From Tritrichomonas musculus (taxonomy: Eukaryota; Parabasalia; Tritrichomonadida; Tritrichomonadidae): 64,000 nucleotides of DNA. The notes under the pieces are model-generated. The model worked only from the letters and a program-made list of their open reading frames with translations, was not told the origin of the DNA and did no database searches. This document shows, in pieces, positions 11,126 to 21,422 of this stretch (positions within the stretch are counted from its first letter, which is position 1; each line of letters begins with the position of its first letter). The stretch is from NCBI GenBank assembly GCA_039105265.1, contig JAPFFF010000036.1:372001-436000 (forward strand), read 5' to 3'. The position numbers and the translations under genes were made by a program.

Positions 11126-11198
11126 TGCCCATGAACGGATTCGAACCGTTGAACTTCCACTTTGATGATGAACGCAATTACCACTATGCCACATGAGC
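11126..11198 (-). tRNA. tRNA gene copy 1, anticodon unclear (UCA by position)
   Basis: The minus strand folds into a 73-nt cloverleaf. The acceptor GCTCATG pairs with CATGGGC, the D arm has the A-box TGGCATAGTGG, and the T arm AACGG-TTCGAAT-CCGTT contains a perfect B-box. A run of seven T follows the 3' end, a pol III terminator. The anticodon stem is weak (TTCAT with GTGGA, two G-U pairs) and the loop reads CATCAAA, putting TCA at positions 34-36 but A instead of the near-universal U at 33. Its identity is therefore uncertain: a UGA-reading tRNA, a variant, or a non-functional copy. It is identical to the copy at 11579-11651. Confidence 0.75.
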
Positions 11199-11204
11199 TC
11201 TTGT

Positions 11205-11578
11205 TATTATTAATAGAATATGAAATTTAATGATCTTCTGGCATTTATTTGAATATTAAAAAATATAAAAAAATGTTGATTGACAGATTCGAACAACAAC
11301 ATTGTTTTTCGTCCAAATATTGATATCTATTATAACGATAGAAAAATAATTAATAAAAAAACATAAAAAATGTAATATTTAGCTCCTGATGCATATATCA
11401 TGCTAAGCCTCATTCAAAAAGTTGAGAAGAGAAATGCCAGACTGCCTCCATTCGAAAAAAGTAAATGTTGAATCTCAAAGATAAAGTTATGCTAGTTTTA
11501 AAATGAATAAAAAGAATATTCATTTTCATCATAAAATGAAGGATGAAAATAGAAAATGAATAATAAAAACTAAAAAAG
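11205..11578. other. Spacer between the two tRNA copies
   Basis: AT-rich. The 75-codon minus frame (11410-11637) overlaps the second tRNA and is not credible. No other gene seen. Confidence 0.5.
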
Positions 11579-11651
11579 TGCCCATGAACGGATTCGAACC
11601 GTTGAACTTCCACTTTGATGATGAACGCAATTACCACTATGCCACATGAGC
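11579..11651 (-). tRNA. tRNA gene copy 2, identical to copy 1
   Basis: The same 73 nt as 11126-11198 on the minus strand, with the same A-box, B-box and CATCAAA anticodon loop. A run of six T follows the 3' end. The flanks differ from copy 1 except for about 10-15 bp on the upstream side (CTCTT...TTATTA), so the duplication was short. Two identical copies with separate terminators argue that both are, or recently were, functional. Confidence 0.75.
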
Positions 11652-12088
11652 TCTTATTATTATTATAAAAATATGATTGATAGTAATTATATGTATTTTA
11701 TTTATGATAGGAAGTATATAGAAATGGTGATTTTCGACTTTCGGTCAAAACTAACCATTTCAGTAGCATATGACACAAACTTCCAAAATGTTAGCACGCT
11801 ATATATGTTATTATCCTTCTTAAGAAGTTGATTTGATATGTATAAATAGCTTCTGTGCATTTATTTCCTTTGAATTCACAATCAATGATAAAAAAAGAAA
11901 TATCACCACTAATTTGTTCAAAATTATACATATATATGTATAATTTTGCTTAATAATTTATGTCAAAATCTGAATTACAGTATTTAAAGTTTGTGTATTG
12001 GTTCTCGAAGTATTTATTTACTGATATGATTTAAATTATTAGTGTAAGTGTGAAGATTTTGCATGATATATTATGACGATAATTAAAA

Positions 12089-12117
12089 TACACGATAAAA
12101 TTCTTATTTATCGTGTA
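12089..12117. repeat. 10-bp hairpin ACACGATAAA/TTTATCGTGT
   Basis: The arms ACACGATAAA and TTTATCGTGT are perfectly complementary with a short loop. The hairpin lies about 65 bp upstream of a 44-codon open frame. Confidence 0.6.
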
Positions 12118-12181
12118 AATAATTCGAAATATAGTAAGATAAATAAGATTCAAAATTTGAGAGGAACTAAATAAAAAATAA

Positions 12182-12316
12182 ATGGAAGGAGAAAATCCGC
12201 AAAAGTCGACAATTGAGTCGGAATTTTTCAAGATTCCAATTGAGGAATATGAGGAGGACATGGAGACAGAATCAGCGAGAGGAAAGAAAAAAGAAATTCT
12301 CGATCTTTTAATATAA
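12182..12316 (+). CDS. Possible 44-aa acidic peptide or gene fragment
   Basis: An ATG opens 44 codons (MEGENPQKSTIESEFFK...) ending in TAA. Codon use is richer in G and C (GAG, TCG, GCG, GAC) than the surrounding DNA, which favours real or formerly real coding sequence. The product is acidic then basic (RGKKKEILDLL) and resembles no family I know. It could be the surviving 5' end of a larger gene cut off by the AT-rich sequence that follows. Translation is not shown. Confidence 0.35.
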   Translation: MEGENPQKSTIESEFFKIPIEEYEEDMETESARGKKKEILDLLI

Positions 12317-12632
12317 TATCACAAAAAATCAATTTTTTTGAGAAGCGAGTAAATTAAAATATTAATATATTGATTATGAATGAAATATTCTGAAATATTT
12401 AGGATATTATAGCAATTAATGCACTATTAGGATATTATATATTAGTAATTATTTAATTAAATTCAAATATCTACTATTCAGGGATGATGGACGGGCACGG
12501 GCAAATTGCCCGTAAAAATGACGTCTTTGCCCGTGAATTTTGCTCGGGCAATTGCCAGAGATTAAAAGTGACAATGAAATGTTATTTGAAAATAAGATAA
12601 TTCTATTGTTTTTTTGATTGATATTTTATTAA

Positions 12633-12979
12633 GGTTCTCCTTTCAAATTTAAAAGATTAAATTCAATGAGATTTCACAAATAAAATATACATAAATATCA
12701 TCTGTAAAAATGAATTAAAATATAAAATTTATGAAAATATATATTTTAAAGAATTGTATAAAAACATTTTCATGGAATATAATTGTTTTTATTTTTCTAC
12801 TGATAGAAATCACAAAATTTAAAAATCAATAAAATTTTGAATAAAATAAGATTTAATCGTTGAGGCCAAATATTTTTATTTTTCACCAAAACTTTTTCCG
12901 AAAAATGCTCTATTGAATTATATATTCTATGAGTTAATTCAATATTGAATAATTTACATTTTTTTAGGGAAGGAGAACC
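12633..12979. mobile_element. TTAA-flanked MITE nested in the hAT element (copy A)
   Basis: The ends GGTTCTCCTT and AAGGAGAACC are inverted repeats, each bordered by TTAA (12629-12632, 12980-12983). TTAA suggests a piggyBac-type target, although a TA target with a longer terminal repeat fits equally well. A second, split copy lies at 8018-9324 in opposite orientation. Non-coding. Confidence 0.85.
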
Positions 12980-13075
12980 TTAAGAAAATTTAGCAATTAT
13001 AATAATTTATGAATATTCATATTTTTTTTAATTTTAAAGCAATTATAATAATTTATTTTAATAATAATAGTTTAA

Positions 13076-13405
13076 GGGACCACTATCAAATTCTGTGTTA
13101 AAAATTCTATGAGTTATCACAAAATTAATTGACTTAAAAAAAATTATTTCTTGAGTATTTTTGCTATATTTTGGTATATATAAATTATATAAATTACATA
13201 TCATTTATTTCTATTCTTCTTTTAAGCCTATTCCCTTTTTTCAATAAAAATTTAAAAGTTGAAAGGAGTAAAAATTTTACAAAAATGATCGGAATGGTGA
13301 AATTTTAAAGTTTTAAACTTTTTCCGAAATAATAACCATTGAATTTTATTTTCTATGAGTTTTTTCAATATTGAAATGTTTACAAAAAAATATGATAGTG
13401 GTCCC
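13076..13405. mobile_element. TTAA-flanked MITE nested in the hAT element (copy B, related family)
   Basis: The ends GGGACCACTATCA and TGATAGTGGTCCC are inverted repeats, each bordered by TTAA (13072-13075, 13406-13409). Internal text (TTCTATGAGTT, CAATATTGAA, ACTTTTTCCGAAA) is shared with copy A although the termini differ, so the two are related subfamilies. Non-coding. Confidence 0.85.
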
Positions 13406-13602
13406 TTAATATTCTTATATTTTCTAAGAGCAAAGACGGGCAAATACTGGCAATGTCACTTTTCTGCCCGGGCAAATGAAATGTGACTTAAAAAAAAAAG
13501 AAAGTTCGGGCAAATCTTCTGCCCGTAAATTTTGCCCGGGCAAAAAAGTGACATTCTGCTCGAGCTTGCCCGGGCGGCCCTTTTTACATCCCTGCTACTA
13601 TT

Positions 13603-15294
13603 TATTTGTATATTTATGGATTATAAATTTATAAAAATATTATTTTATTGTTAATATAAAATTATCTTCAAAAGAAAAACTAATAATAGTAAAATAATAT
13701 AATTTATAAAATAATTATTATTATATATATTTATAAATGATTTTTTAAAAAAGGATATATCTTTTTTGTAATAGAAAATATAAATTTTATTTTTATGTAA
13801 AAAATGTTTGAGCAAAATTTTCCTGGATTTATTCGATGAGACTTAAATATTTTTCAAAATAAATCATATCAGTAGATTTATTAGACGTATGGTTATCTAT
13901 ATTATTAATATATGCATATGGTCCCTTGAATACATGAATTTATGATGAATTTAATTATCAAAGAAAGCTGCGTTTTTTTATATCTCTTGGAATAATTGGT
14001 ATTTCAAAAATTTGATTATGTTAAGAAATGCTATATATAGACCTTATCTAATAAAATTTTAATTATATCTTTTTTGATGTATAACTCGTTGAGCTATGAA
14101 GTATTGAATTTTTAATTTTATCGATTTAAAAATATATATATCTTAATTTAAATATGATATTTTAATTAAAAATTCATATTATTAGTATCTTAATTAGAAG
14201 ATATATATAAATACTTAAAATTATTTCTTTATGATGGATATTTGAAAATTTTATTAATTCTAAATATACTATATGAATATGAAAAAAAAAAAAAAAAATA
14301 GAATATAATTATAATAAATAAATAGAAAAACATTTAAAACATTCTCTCAGTGGTGGGTTTTTGTATTTTTAATTTTTAAAGACATATATGATTGATTTAT
14401 TTTTCATATTACTAAGGGGATCCAGGTGCACCCTTACATAAATTAGGTTCAAATTTATCTAGTCATTTGCTTCTTCATTCTATGAATCAGATGATTCATT
14501 CATATTTCAAAAGCCATTATTCCTCTCTGCAATGTTTTTTTACAGTTTTTGGCACCAATGTAAATGATATTTTTGATTCAAAATATTGAAATAAATATTG
14601 CAAAAGTATTTTAGATATATAAAATCATTAATAAAAAGTTTTTTTTTTTTTTTTTAAGATCATCAATAAAAAGTTGGCATGTGTGAGCTGTACAACAAAA
14701 TCTTAATATTAGAAATTCATAATTATTATCAAATGCATCTTGTCCAATTTCTTTTGAGAATTTTCTGAGGATGCGGCCATTGTCGTTGGTAACTCTAAAC
14801 ACAGAAATATTATTTTGTAGTAATTTATCTCATATTGTAACAATTTTTTTTAATATTATTACCTGATGCATCATTTATTTGAAGTAGGTTAAAATGCATT
14901 TATATCCCTGGAAAATAAAGTGACAAATGGTACATAGAACGCCTCCATGAAGTTGTGCCATTTATTACCTATGATATCATCTTATCTTCAAAGAGTTTTA
15001 TATTTTATACATGTTTGAATTGAAAAGCTATTTTTAAACAACAACTTGTAAATAATAATTTGTAGGCTAGGAATCTTAGCAAAAAACACCAAATTTTATC
15101 CTCTATGTAGGTTAAAAAGGTGCTCGACTCAAGTCCTTCAACAAGGTTTAAATGAAAAATATTTGGCCTCTAGGAGCTTCAAAAGAGCTTGTTTCCATGT
15201 TATTTATAATAAAAGACACTATATAAAAATTGTAGGCCCATCGTGTTTCGCAATGATTGGGGTAAATTGGATATTTGAGATTTTTTTCCTAATT
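13603..15294. other. AT-rich non-coding stretch
   Basis: Mostly A/T-rich with homopolymers. A 63-codon minus frame at 14611-14802 (contains CCTAHTCQLFIDDL) may be more debris of the transposase-like fragment at 15295-15612, but I cannot establish that. A small hairpin TAAGGG...CCCTTA lies near 14414-14440. Confidence 0.4.
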
Positions 15295-15612
15295 TTATTG
15301 AGATGCTATATTATGTAGCTTTGAAACAATTGATAGAATCTCGCCTTTATGTTCTGCTTGATATTTTTGGGCGTTATGGCATCGGTGACAAAGGCATGGA
15401 ATAATAATGATTTGTTTTGGATTATCTAAAGTGGTACTGTGATATATGGAACGTTTCCACTTTGGGTTAAATGCTTTTAATTGTGCCGTGTTCCAGTCGA
15501 TGACGATTGCCCCAATCATAACTTTGGCAACTGATAAGAAATATAATCCTTTACGAATAACTGGAACGTAATGAGTTGCTTTGGATCCTAAAATTAAGTC
15601 TTGAACTTGATA
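15295..15612 (-). pseudogene. Transposase-like fragment (RNase H-fold DDE type suspected)
   Basis: About 105 codons are open on the minus strand, reading ...GSKATHYVPVIRKGLYFL..., then VIDWNTAQLKAF and IIIIPCLCHRCHNAQKY. An Asp-containing strand, a Gln-Leu-Lys-Ala stretch, then a PC-x-CH-x-x-N motif some 35 residues later resembles the hAT and related transposases where the second acidic block is followed by C..H. Codon use is less AT-biased than the flanks. There is no start codon at a sensible place and no full-length context, so it is a remnant. The family assignment is inference. Confidence 0.4.
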
Positions 15613-15889
15613 TACCTATCATCAATTTGGTATATTTATTTAAAAATATATTTATATCCTGAATATCTGAATAAATATCAAAATCAGATTATTAATTCTA
15701 GTATCAATTTCTCAAGATTGAAGGATTAAATTTTGATAAAAATATTATATAATATACTCCTCATAATAAATTTCATATTTACAATTTTATCACGGCACAA
15801 TTAACAAATAAAATCATAAATTTAAATTTTATCTCAAAATTATAACTATTTGCTTTTTTTGATATAGTTTTTTTTTTTTATTTTTACAT

Positions 15890-16176
15890 AATTTTTCAGG
15901 AATGTATGCACCAGTGATCACCACAGAGCTGTACGAAGCCGAATCGGGTTCCTTGAATTGCTGGATGAATCGGGAAGCTATTTAAACCATATAATTATGC
16001 ATTATTCAGCAAAAATTGAATCAAAAAAAGATATATGTGAGGAAACTGAATTTTATTTATTTTTTATTCGTGTTTCTTTTTTTAGTGATTCATTTTTTGA
16101 TAAAAACAGTAAGGATATCGTTTTGTGCCTTTTCTTAATACATTTTTCTAGTTTATTTACATCAATTCGTAAATAG
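15890..16176 (+). pseudogene. Coding-like fragment, unrecognised
   Basis: From about 15916 the frame reads SDHHRAVRSRIGFLELLDES then continues through 16176. The first 30 codons are GC-richer (CGA, CGG, GGG, CTG) than any neighbouring DNA; the rest decays into AT-rich text. It follows a T-rich tract ending in TTTTTCAGG at 15901, which resembles an intron acceptor, so it could be an isolated exon or a debris fragment. I do not recognise the family. Confidence 0.3.
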
Positions 16177-16199
16177 GTGGGCCACCAATGAATTTTTAT

Positions 16200-17358
16200 A
16201 ACTTTTGCACCATTAGATAGATTATATATAATAATGAAATAAAATATTAATTATAGTTCATAAATATTAAAGATAAAGTTTTTATGAATAATTTAAATTT
16301 CCATATTTTTTTTGTAAACTATTCAAATAGTGTAGATAAAATCTTTCAAAAATATTTGAAATAATTTTCTCAAAATTAAAAGAATATAAAAAGATCATTC
16401 AATTTATTCAAATTTGAGAGGACGATAAGAAGGGACAAATTAAAAAAATTAGTTTAGCCATAAAATAAACAAAGGAGGTTAACCAAGAAATCGAAAAGCG
16501 CCTTTTCCTTACCGTTTAAGCAAACACAAGCATCATAAAAGGACATATTTGCTATAAATAGCAACAATAAGACAAGATTGATATAATGATGAAATTTTTT
16601 CATCTGCAATCCCTAAATAGCCACAAATATCTGTTTAAAATCATAATTATACGTCGTTTACATGCGAATTCTTCGAAAATATGTGAAAAAATTACCAAAA
16701 ATAATCCTTATCCTATTACAATTTTACCTTTTTAAAAAATACGATTCCCCTCATCAAAGATTTTTGCAAACAATCATCATTTTTCAATATTTGAGATAAA
16801 TTTTTGATATTTGGGGCCTAGATATTCTAAACCATCTATTATATAATATGTGTGACAAAAATGAAAATCACTTAAAAGCTTTACAATTAAAACGATAATA
16901 TTCAAGTCAAATATTAATCGTTCAATAAAAAATAGTAAACGGGTGAATTTTAAAATTCCATAAAGACTGTGTTTATTTAATGATATGCTTTAAAAAATGA
17001 AATGATTTCGTTTGGAATGAGCTATGAATGTGGATAATCGAAATATTCAGGAGTTAAAAATAAATGTATAATTTGGTTTTTTGGACTTGAATTTTGTATC
17101 TTATTTTAAATAAAGATGAGAAAAAATCGTGTTGTATGGTTCAAAAAATAAACGCAGGCGAAAAAAAAAAAATACTGAAAAATGGATATTTCTTTTCAAA
17201 GGAAAAAAGTGCGTTATTCCGAAATGAAATGAGATTCTAATTCGCTCATACAAGTAGGTAAGCTGTGAGTTTCTATTTGTTGAAATTGATTCTTGTTAAA
17301 AAAATATATATTAATATATAAAACGTATTTTATCAAATCATGCTTTGTGTTCCGAAAA
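16200..17358. other. AT-rich non-coding stretch
   Basis: No convincing frame or repeat seen; this is the 3' side of the 107-aa gene at 17359-17682. Confidence 0.4.
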
Positions 17359-17682
17359 TTAAATAATACGTCCATTTGTTAATGTAACAGTAATATGGCC
17401 TTCAATATAAGGCCATAACGTATTTAAATTATCATCATACCATTTAATTAGCATTTCTTTTCGCCTTTTATAACATCTTGATAATTGAATATTAAGGTGA
17501 CTAGAAAGAATTTCGGCCAAGCTGAGGAGTTCACTGAAATTAACTTTTGAACCATACTTAGATGCTAGTTTAGTCCAAGCTTTGCTTTCTATATAATCAA
17601 AGTCTAATAGGCTTGCTTCTGAAAACTCTTTTTTCCTTCTATCTTTGTTTGATTTTGTCTTTTTTTCTTGAGAACTTCTCAT
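17359..17682 (-). CDS. Small basic hypothetical protein, 107 aa
   Basis: ATG at 17682 opens 107 codons. The N-terminal ~25 residues are highly charged and basic (EKKTKSNKDRRKKEF), which could be a nuclear localisation signal. The body is helical with conserved-looking W residues (SKAWTKLASKYGS, MLIKWYDDNLNTLWPYIEG). A DNA-binding helical fold would fit but is not shown. Upstream, AACTTTTTCAAT lies about 15-25 bp before the ATG, the same phrase found before the gene at 37538, and may contain the transcription initiator. It stands alone, with transposon debris on its upstream side. The complete frame, balanced codon use and promoter-like motif support a real gene. Confidence 0.65.
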   Translation of the reverse strand: MRSSQEKKTKSNKDRRKKEFSEASLLDFDYIESKAWTKLASKYGSKVNFSELLSLAEILSSHLNIQLSRCYKRRKEMLIKWYDDNLNTLWPYIEGHITVTLTNGRII

Positions 17683-17811
17683 TAATACTTATATTGAAAA
17701 AGTTAAATTGAGTAACTAAAATAAAGAGAAATTCTTAATGTAGATATTTCTATTTCAAAAAAATCAAATTCTTTTCAATTTTTAACTTTTTGAAGGCTGC
17801 CACTCCATTTG

Positions 17812-18092
17812 TAGTATGATATACAGTTTAAATCAGCATCCGCTTCTCAAAAAGTTATATTTTGATAAGATAAATTCAAAATTTTGAATAGAAAGTGTAT
17901 TTTTTAATCAAATTATTACTATTTTTACATCATTTTTCCCGATGCCTACATACCCCTAGCGGGCGTCGGGCGCAGCTGTAAAATTTGGTTAAACGCCGTA
18001 AAAAATGAAGTAACCGGTAAAATTTGGCTAAACTTTTTGTATTTTCATCAAAACTTTTTGAGAGGCGGATGCTGCTTTTGACAGTATAACAC
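17812..18092. mobile_element. MITE with inverted ends and about 12-bp flanking direct repeat
   Basis: The inverted arms include CAGCATCCGCTTCTCAAAAA (from 17834) and its counterpart near 18048-18075, extending outwards through TATAC-GT. Both sides are flanked by CCACTCCATTTG (17800-17811 and 18092-18103), longer than a usual hAT duplication and closer to the 9-11 bp of Mutator-like elements. The centre holds GC-rich GGGCGTCGGGCGC. Non-coding. Confidence 0.65.
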
Positions 18093-18124
18093 CACTCCAT
18101 TTGCAGTAGATTATAGAAGCTATA

Positions 18125-18264
18125 CTGGTTTTCATTTTTGCATACAACTCAATTTTCAATTTATCATTGAAAAACTATAATTATTTATTTCAAAATTGAG
18201 TTGATTATTTTCATTTTTCAATACTATTCAGAAAAATTGAGTTGTATGCAAAAATGACTTCCAG
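18125..18264. mobile_element. Short 140-bp inverted-repeat element
   Basis: About 32 bp at each end are inverted copies with two or three mismatches (CATTTTTGCATACAACTCAA at the left). The element begins CTGG and ends CCAG. It lies next to the preceding MITE. Non-coding foldback. Confidence 0.7.
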
Positions 18265-18552
18265 TTTACTTTTTCAAATCCAATTTACTCAACAGTTGCT
18301 TTTAAATGGTTTCAAAGTGTATCTCCCGAAGTTTCGACAATTAAATTTGAAAATAAATAAAAAATTTATTTCTCAGAATTTTTTTAGAGGTGCAGGGACT
18401 TAATTCGTATTTTCATTGACATTTTTTTTGAATTTTTCTTTAGAATTTATTTAAAGATCTTATTTTGTTTTATGATGTTTATATTTTGTATGCCTTATAT
18501 TTTATATAGCACCCATTTATTTACTTAAAAAAACTAATCTGTATGATTTATA

Positions 18553-20244
18553 GGGCTAGCACGAAATAATTAGCAAATCATTTGATAAAAAAATCTATTC
18601 CGAATTAGCTTCGATCAAAAAAATTATTATTGTGTGCATTTTTTCCAAAAAAAAAAATTAATTTTTCCATAAATAAAATTTTACCGCAGAAATTGTGATC
18701 AATTTTTCACAAAAAAAATTTTTTGCGAAAACGGTTTTTGGTCTAAAGTATTAACCTGTATTAATTTGAAAAAAATTTTGAGCAAAAACAATTAAATCAT
18801 GTGAAAAAAAATGTAAAAATAAAAAAATATATTGAATAAAAATATAAAAGAAAAAGAAAATTTTAATTAATTTTGATAAAAATAATTATGATTATAATTT
18901 TCACTTGTCCTTTAAAGAGTTTTTATATTTATTTTGTGACAAAACTTATGACATTTTCGATAGATGCATCACATAATTGATCATTTAATTCACTATATTG
19001 AATATCTTTGAGAATTGGTATGATATCATATAATAATAAATTTGTTCTTAGCTCACATTCATGATGAGAATTTATAGATAAGCATATTAAAGTTTGTAAA
19101 ATAAAAAGTAGATTCACTATATCTTCAAAAATAAAATCATTTAAATGGTCACAAATTATTTGAAATAATTGAGAATCGAAAATTATTTGAGTAGATAAAT
19201 TAATTTTTGGATTCAACAAATATGTCAAACACTTGATTGATATAGATTTTGTTTTTGCTGGATATTTATGATAATTTTGGATAATTTTTGTCCATAATAA
19301 ATTAGAAATAGGGTTTTCATGAAGAATGTTGACTCTGATCATAAATATTTGATAAATTGAATTTATCTTTTGATAATTGCTTGATTCTAGAATTAACAAA
19401 TAGTAATTAATGTTTTATTTATGCAAAATATAATAAATTTTCTTGTTGTTGATTTCTCCCAACCTTTTTAATATTATTAATATTAAATCAATCATTTCTT
19501 CTGAATAATAATTTTTGAGTGAATTGAGACATATCATTGCCAAAATTTTTTTTTTCAAATAAGCAAAAAATTTTATTTCAATTTTCAAATAAGCAAAAAA
19601 TTTTATTCCAAATTTCAATTACGCAAAAATTTTTTTATTCAAATTTCATTTAAGTAAAAAAATTTTTCATCCACAAGATGAAGTTAGTCTTAGAGATGGA
19701 TTTATTAGTATTTAATAAATAATAATTTATTTGAAATAATTAATTTAACATATTATTAATGAATATACTAAATTTTTAGTTTTTTATAAATCAGATTAAG
19801 ATTGCATAATTTAAAATTATATTTAAATATCTAATAATATTTTTTATAACTGCAATTTATATTAATTTTCTTGAAAATAAAAAGAAAATTGTTGCAACAA
19901 TATATTTAGAAATAATTAAATTCCATATTACAAATTATTTTTATCGATAGAATTTTATATTTGAGGGAAATTGATTTCAATTTTATTCATTTTGCTTGTA
20001 CTTTTTTCTCAAGAGATAGGACTAAATTCGTTATATCGAAAACCGTTTTCGAACAATGCCATAATAAATTCGTTATATTGAAAACCGTTTTCGCTAAAAA
20101 AATATTTCTATCAAAATTGCTAATAATTTCTGCGGAAAAATTTTTGTTTTTGAAATTTTTTTATTATTTTTGTCAAAATTGATTAGAAAAATCAAAAAAT
20201 TTTTATTTTCTCAAGTAAAATTCCAAATTATTTCATGCTAGCCC
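18553..20244. mobile_element. 1.7-kb TA-flanked element with long inverted ends carrying a gene fragment
   Basis: Ends GGGCTAGCACGAAATAATT and AATTATTTCATGCTAGCCC are inverted, each bordered by TA (18551-18552, 20245-20246). Similarity extends inwards about 190 bp, including CCGCAGAAATT and GCGAAAACGGTTTT (left) against AAAACCGTTTTCGC (right). The interior contains a broken helical-protein gene rather than a transposase. A Tc1/mariner- or Mutator-like non-autonomous element that captured host DNA is the inferred explanation. Confidence 0.7.
18929..19618 (-). pseudogene. Helical (ARM/HEAT-like) gene fragment inside the 1.7-kb element
   Basis: Two minus-strand blocks (19415-19618 and 18929-19399) lie in the same frame, separated by an in-frame TAA (ILHK, stop, NINYYLLILESS). 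The text is leucine/isoleucine-rich and amphipathic (LNDFIFEDIVNLLFILQTL; LLLYDIIPILKDIQYSELND), typical of ARM/HEAT-like solenoids, and the end is a natural stop. The 5' end dissolves into a three-fold AT-rich tandem repeat (AAATAAGCAAAAAATTTTAT) at 19552-19660. A 5'-truncated, stop-interrupted host gene fragment is the best reading. Confidence 0.5.
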
Positions 20245-20321
20245 TATAAGAATTATTTTTTTGAGTGTTGATTTTGGAAATAAAACTGATTTTTCATAAA
20301 ATCATCAAGAGTTTTCTTTAT

Positions 20322-20323
<2 letters not shown>

Positions 20324-20355
<32 letters not shown>
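20324..20355. repeat. (TA)n microsatellite
   Basis: About 16 perfect TA units. Confidence 0.9.
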
Positions 20356-20356
<1 letters not shown>

Positions 20357-21410
20357 ACAATACATTATTTTAATTGTTAGTGAATTCAAACTTTTTGTAC
20401 TTTCTTTCTAAAGTGAAATAAATTTAATTTAATAGTTATTTTTTGTGCTTTCAGTAAAAATATTGCAAAGTAATTTTGATAATATAATAGGTATCCTAAA
20501 ATCACCCAAAAAATAAAAAACATTGGCAAAACTTTTTCAGAGGAAAATTTGTTTTATGAAATTTCCTTATAAGAGTTAGTAAAAAAAAAAAAATAGTTTT
20601 AAGTGTTTTTCGGGCTTATGCCCTCATATAAATGGTAATATTAAAAAATACTGAAATAACTTCTTATTAAATTATAATAATTTTTTTTAATTTGATATTT
20701 TTATAGTAAAATGTACAACTTGCTTTTATTATATGAATAAATAATGAAAATATATCAAATTCATGTAACTTTCCATTATAATGATTAAAATAGATCATTA
20801 ATTATCGAAAAGATGCTCAAACCTAATACATTTATTAAATATAAGCATTATAAAAACAGGCAAGGCGCATTTAAAAAAACATAAATAATGCCATTTCATA
20901 GATTTTACGAAAAACATTTTGAAAATAATGACAGAAAATAGATTTCAAAGATTTTATAATAGCAGGGAAAAAAAAAAAAGCATTCAAATATTTTGGCAAA
21001 AAATAGAGGCCATAAATTACAAGAAAATGGAAGGAATAACCATCAAAAAGTGAAAATGGAAGGAATATTTTCCACAACTTTTTAAAGGAAAAAATCCTCT
21101 TTAAAATATACAAAAATAAAAGGTAGTTAAAAAAAAATCTGTCCTGATTTTTTGACCCAAAATCATATATATGATTAAATACACATTAAATATTAAAAAT
21201 ATGTTATTTATTGTCAAATTCATCTTTTAATGCCCGAAGAAAAAGCGATGTTTTATTCCTCAGAAAAAGTGAAAAATTGAAGATTTGCTTAGTTTTAAAG
21301 CATTAATCTTATTTAATGCCAGATTATAAATATAATTTGATTTTATTGATTATGAAAAAAATTTGAATATATTAAGATAATTATGTTTTAAAATTTTAAT
21401 TTTAATTTGG
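20356..21410. other. AT-rich non-coding stretch
   Basis: No gene seen; the 80-codon minus frame at 20871-21113 is F/K-rich and looks like chance. Confidence 0.4.
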
Positions 21411-21422
21411 CAGTGTTATACC

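Larger units (their letters stand above)
12479..13594. mobile_element. Non-autonomous hAT-type element with 8-bp target duplication
   Basis: The element starts CAGGGATG and ends CATCCCTG, and is flanked by perfect direct repeats CTACTATT (12471-12478 and 13595-13602). CAGGG-type ends with an 8-bp duplication are the hAT signature. The subterminal parts carry many copies of GGGCAA/TTGCCCG, typical transposase-binding repeats. No transposase is encoded. Two TTAA-flanked elements lie inside it; without them the core is only about 430 bp. Confidence 0.9.

Noticed and set aside
11126-11198. tRNA-Sec
   Set aside because: The unit is 73 nt with a normal acceptor/T arm; eukaryotic tRNA-Sec is about 90 nt with a long variable arm.
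12629-12983. A CRISPR-like or satellite explanation for the repeated ends near 12.6-13.4 kb
   Set aside because: The repeats are inverted with TTAA borders, as expected of transposon termini, not regularly spaced direct repeats.
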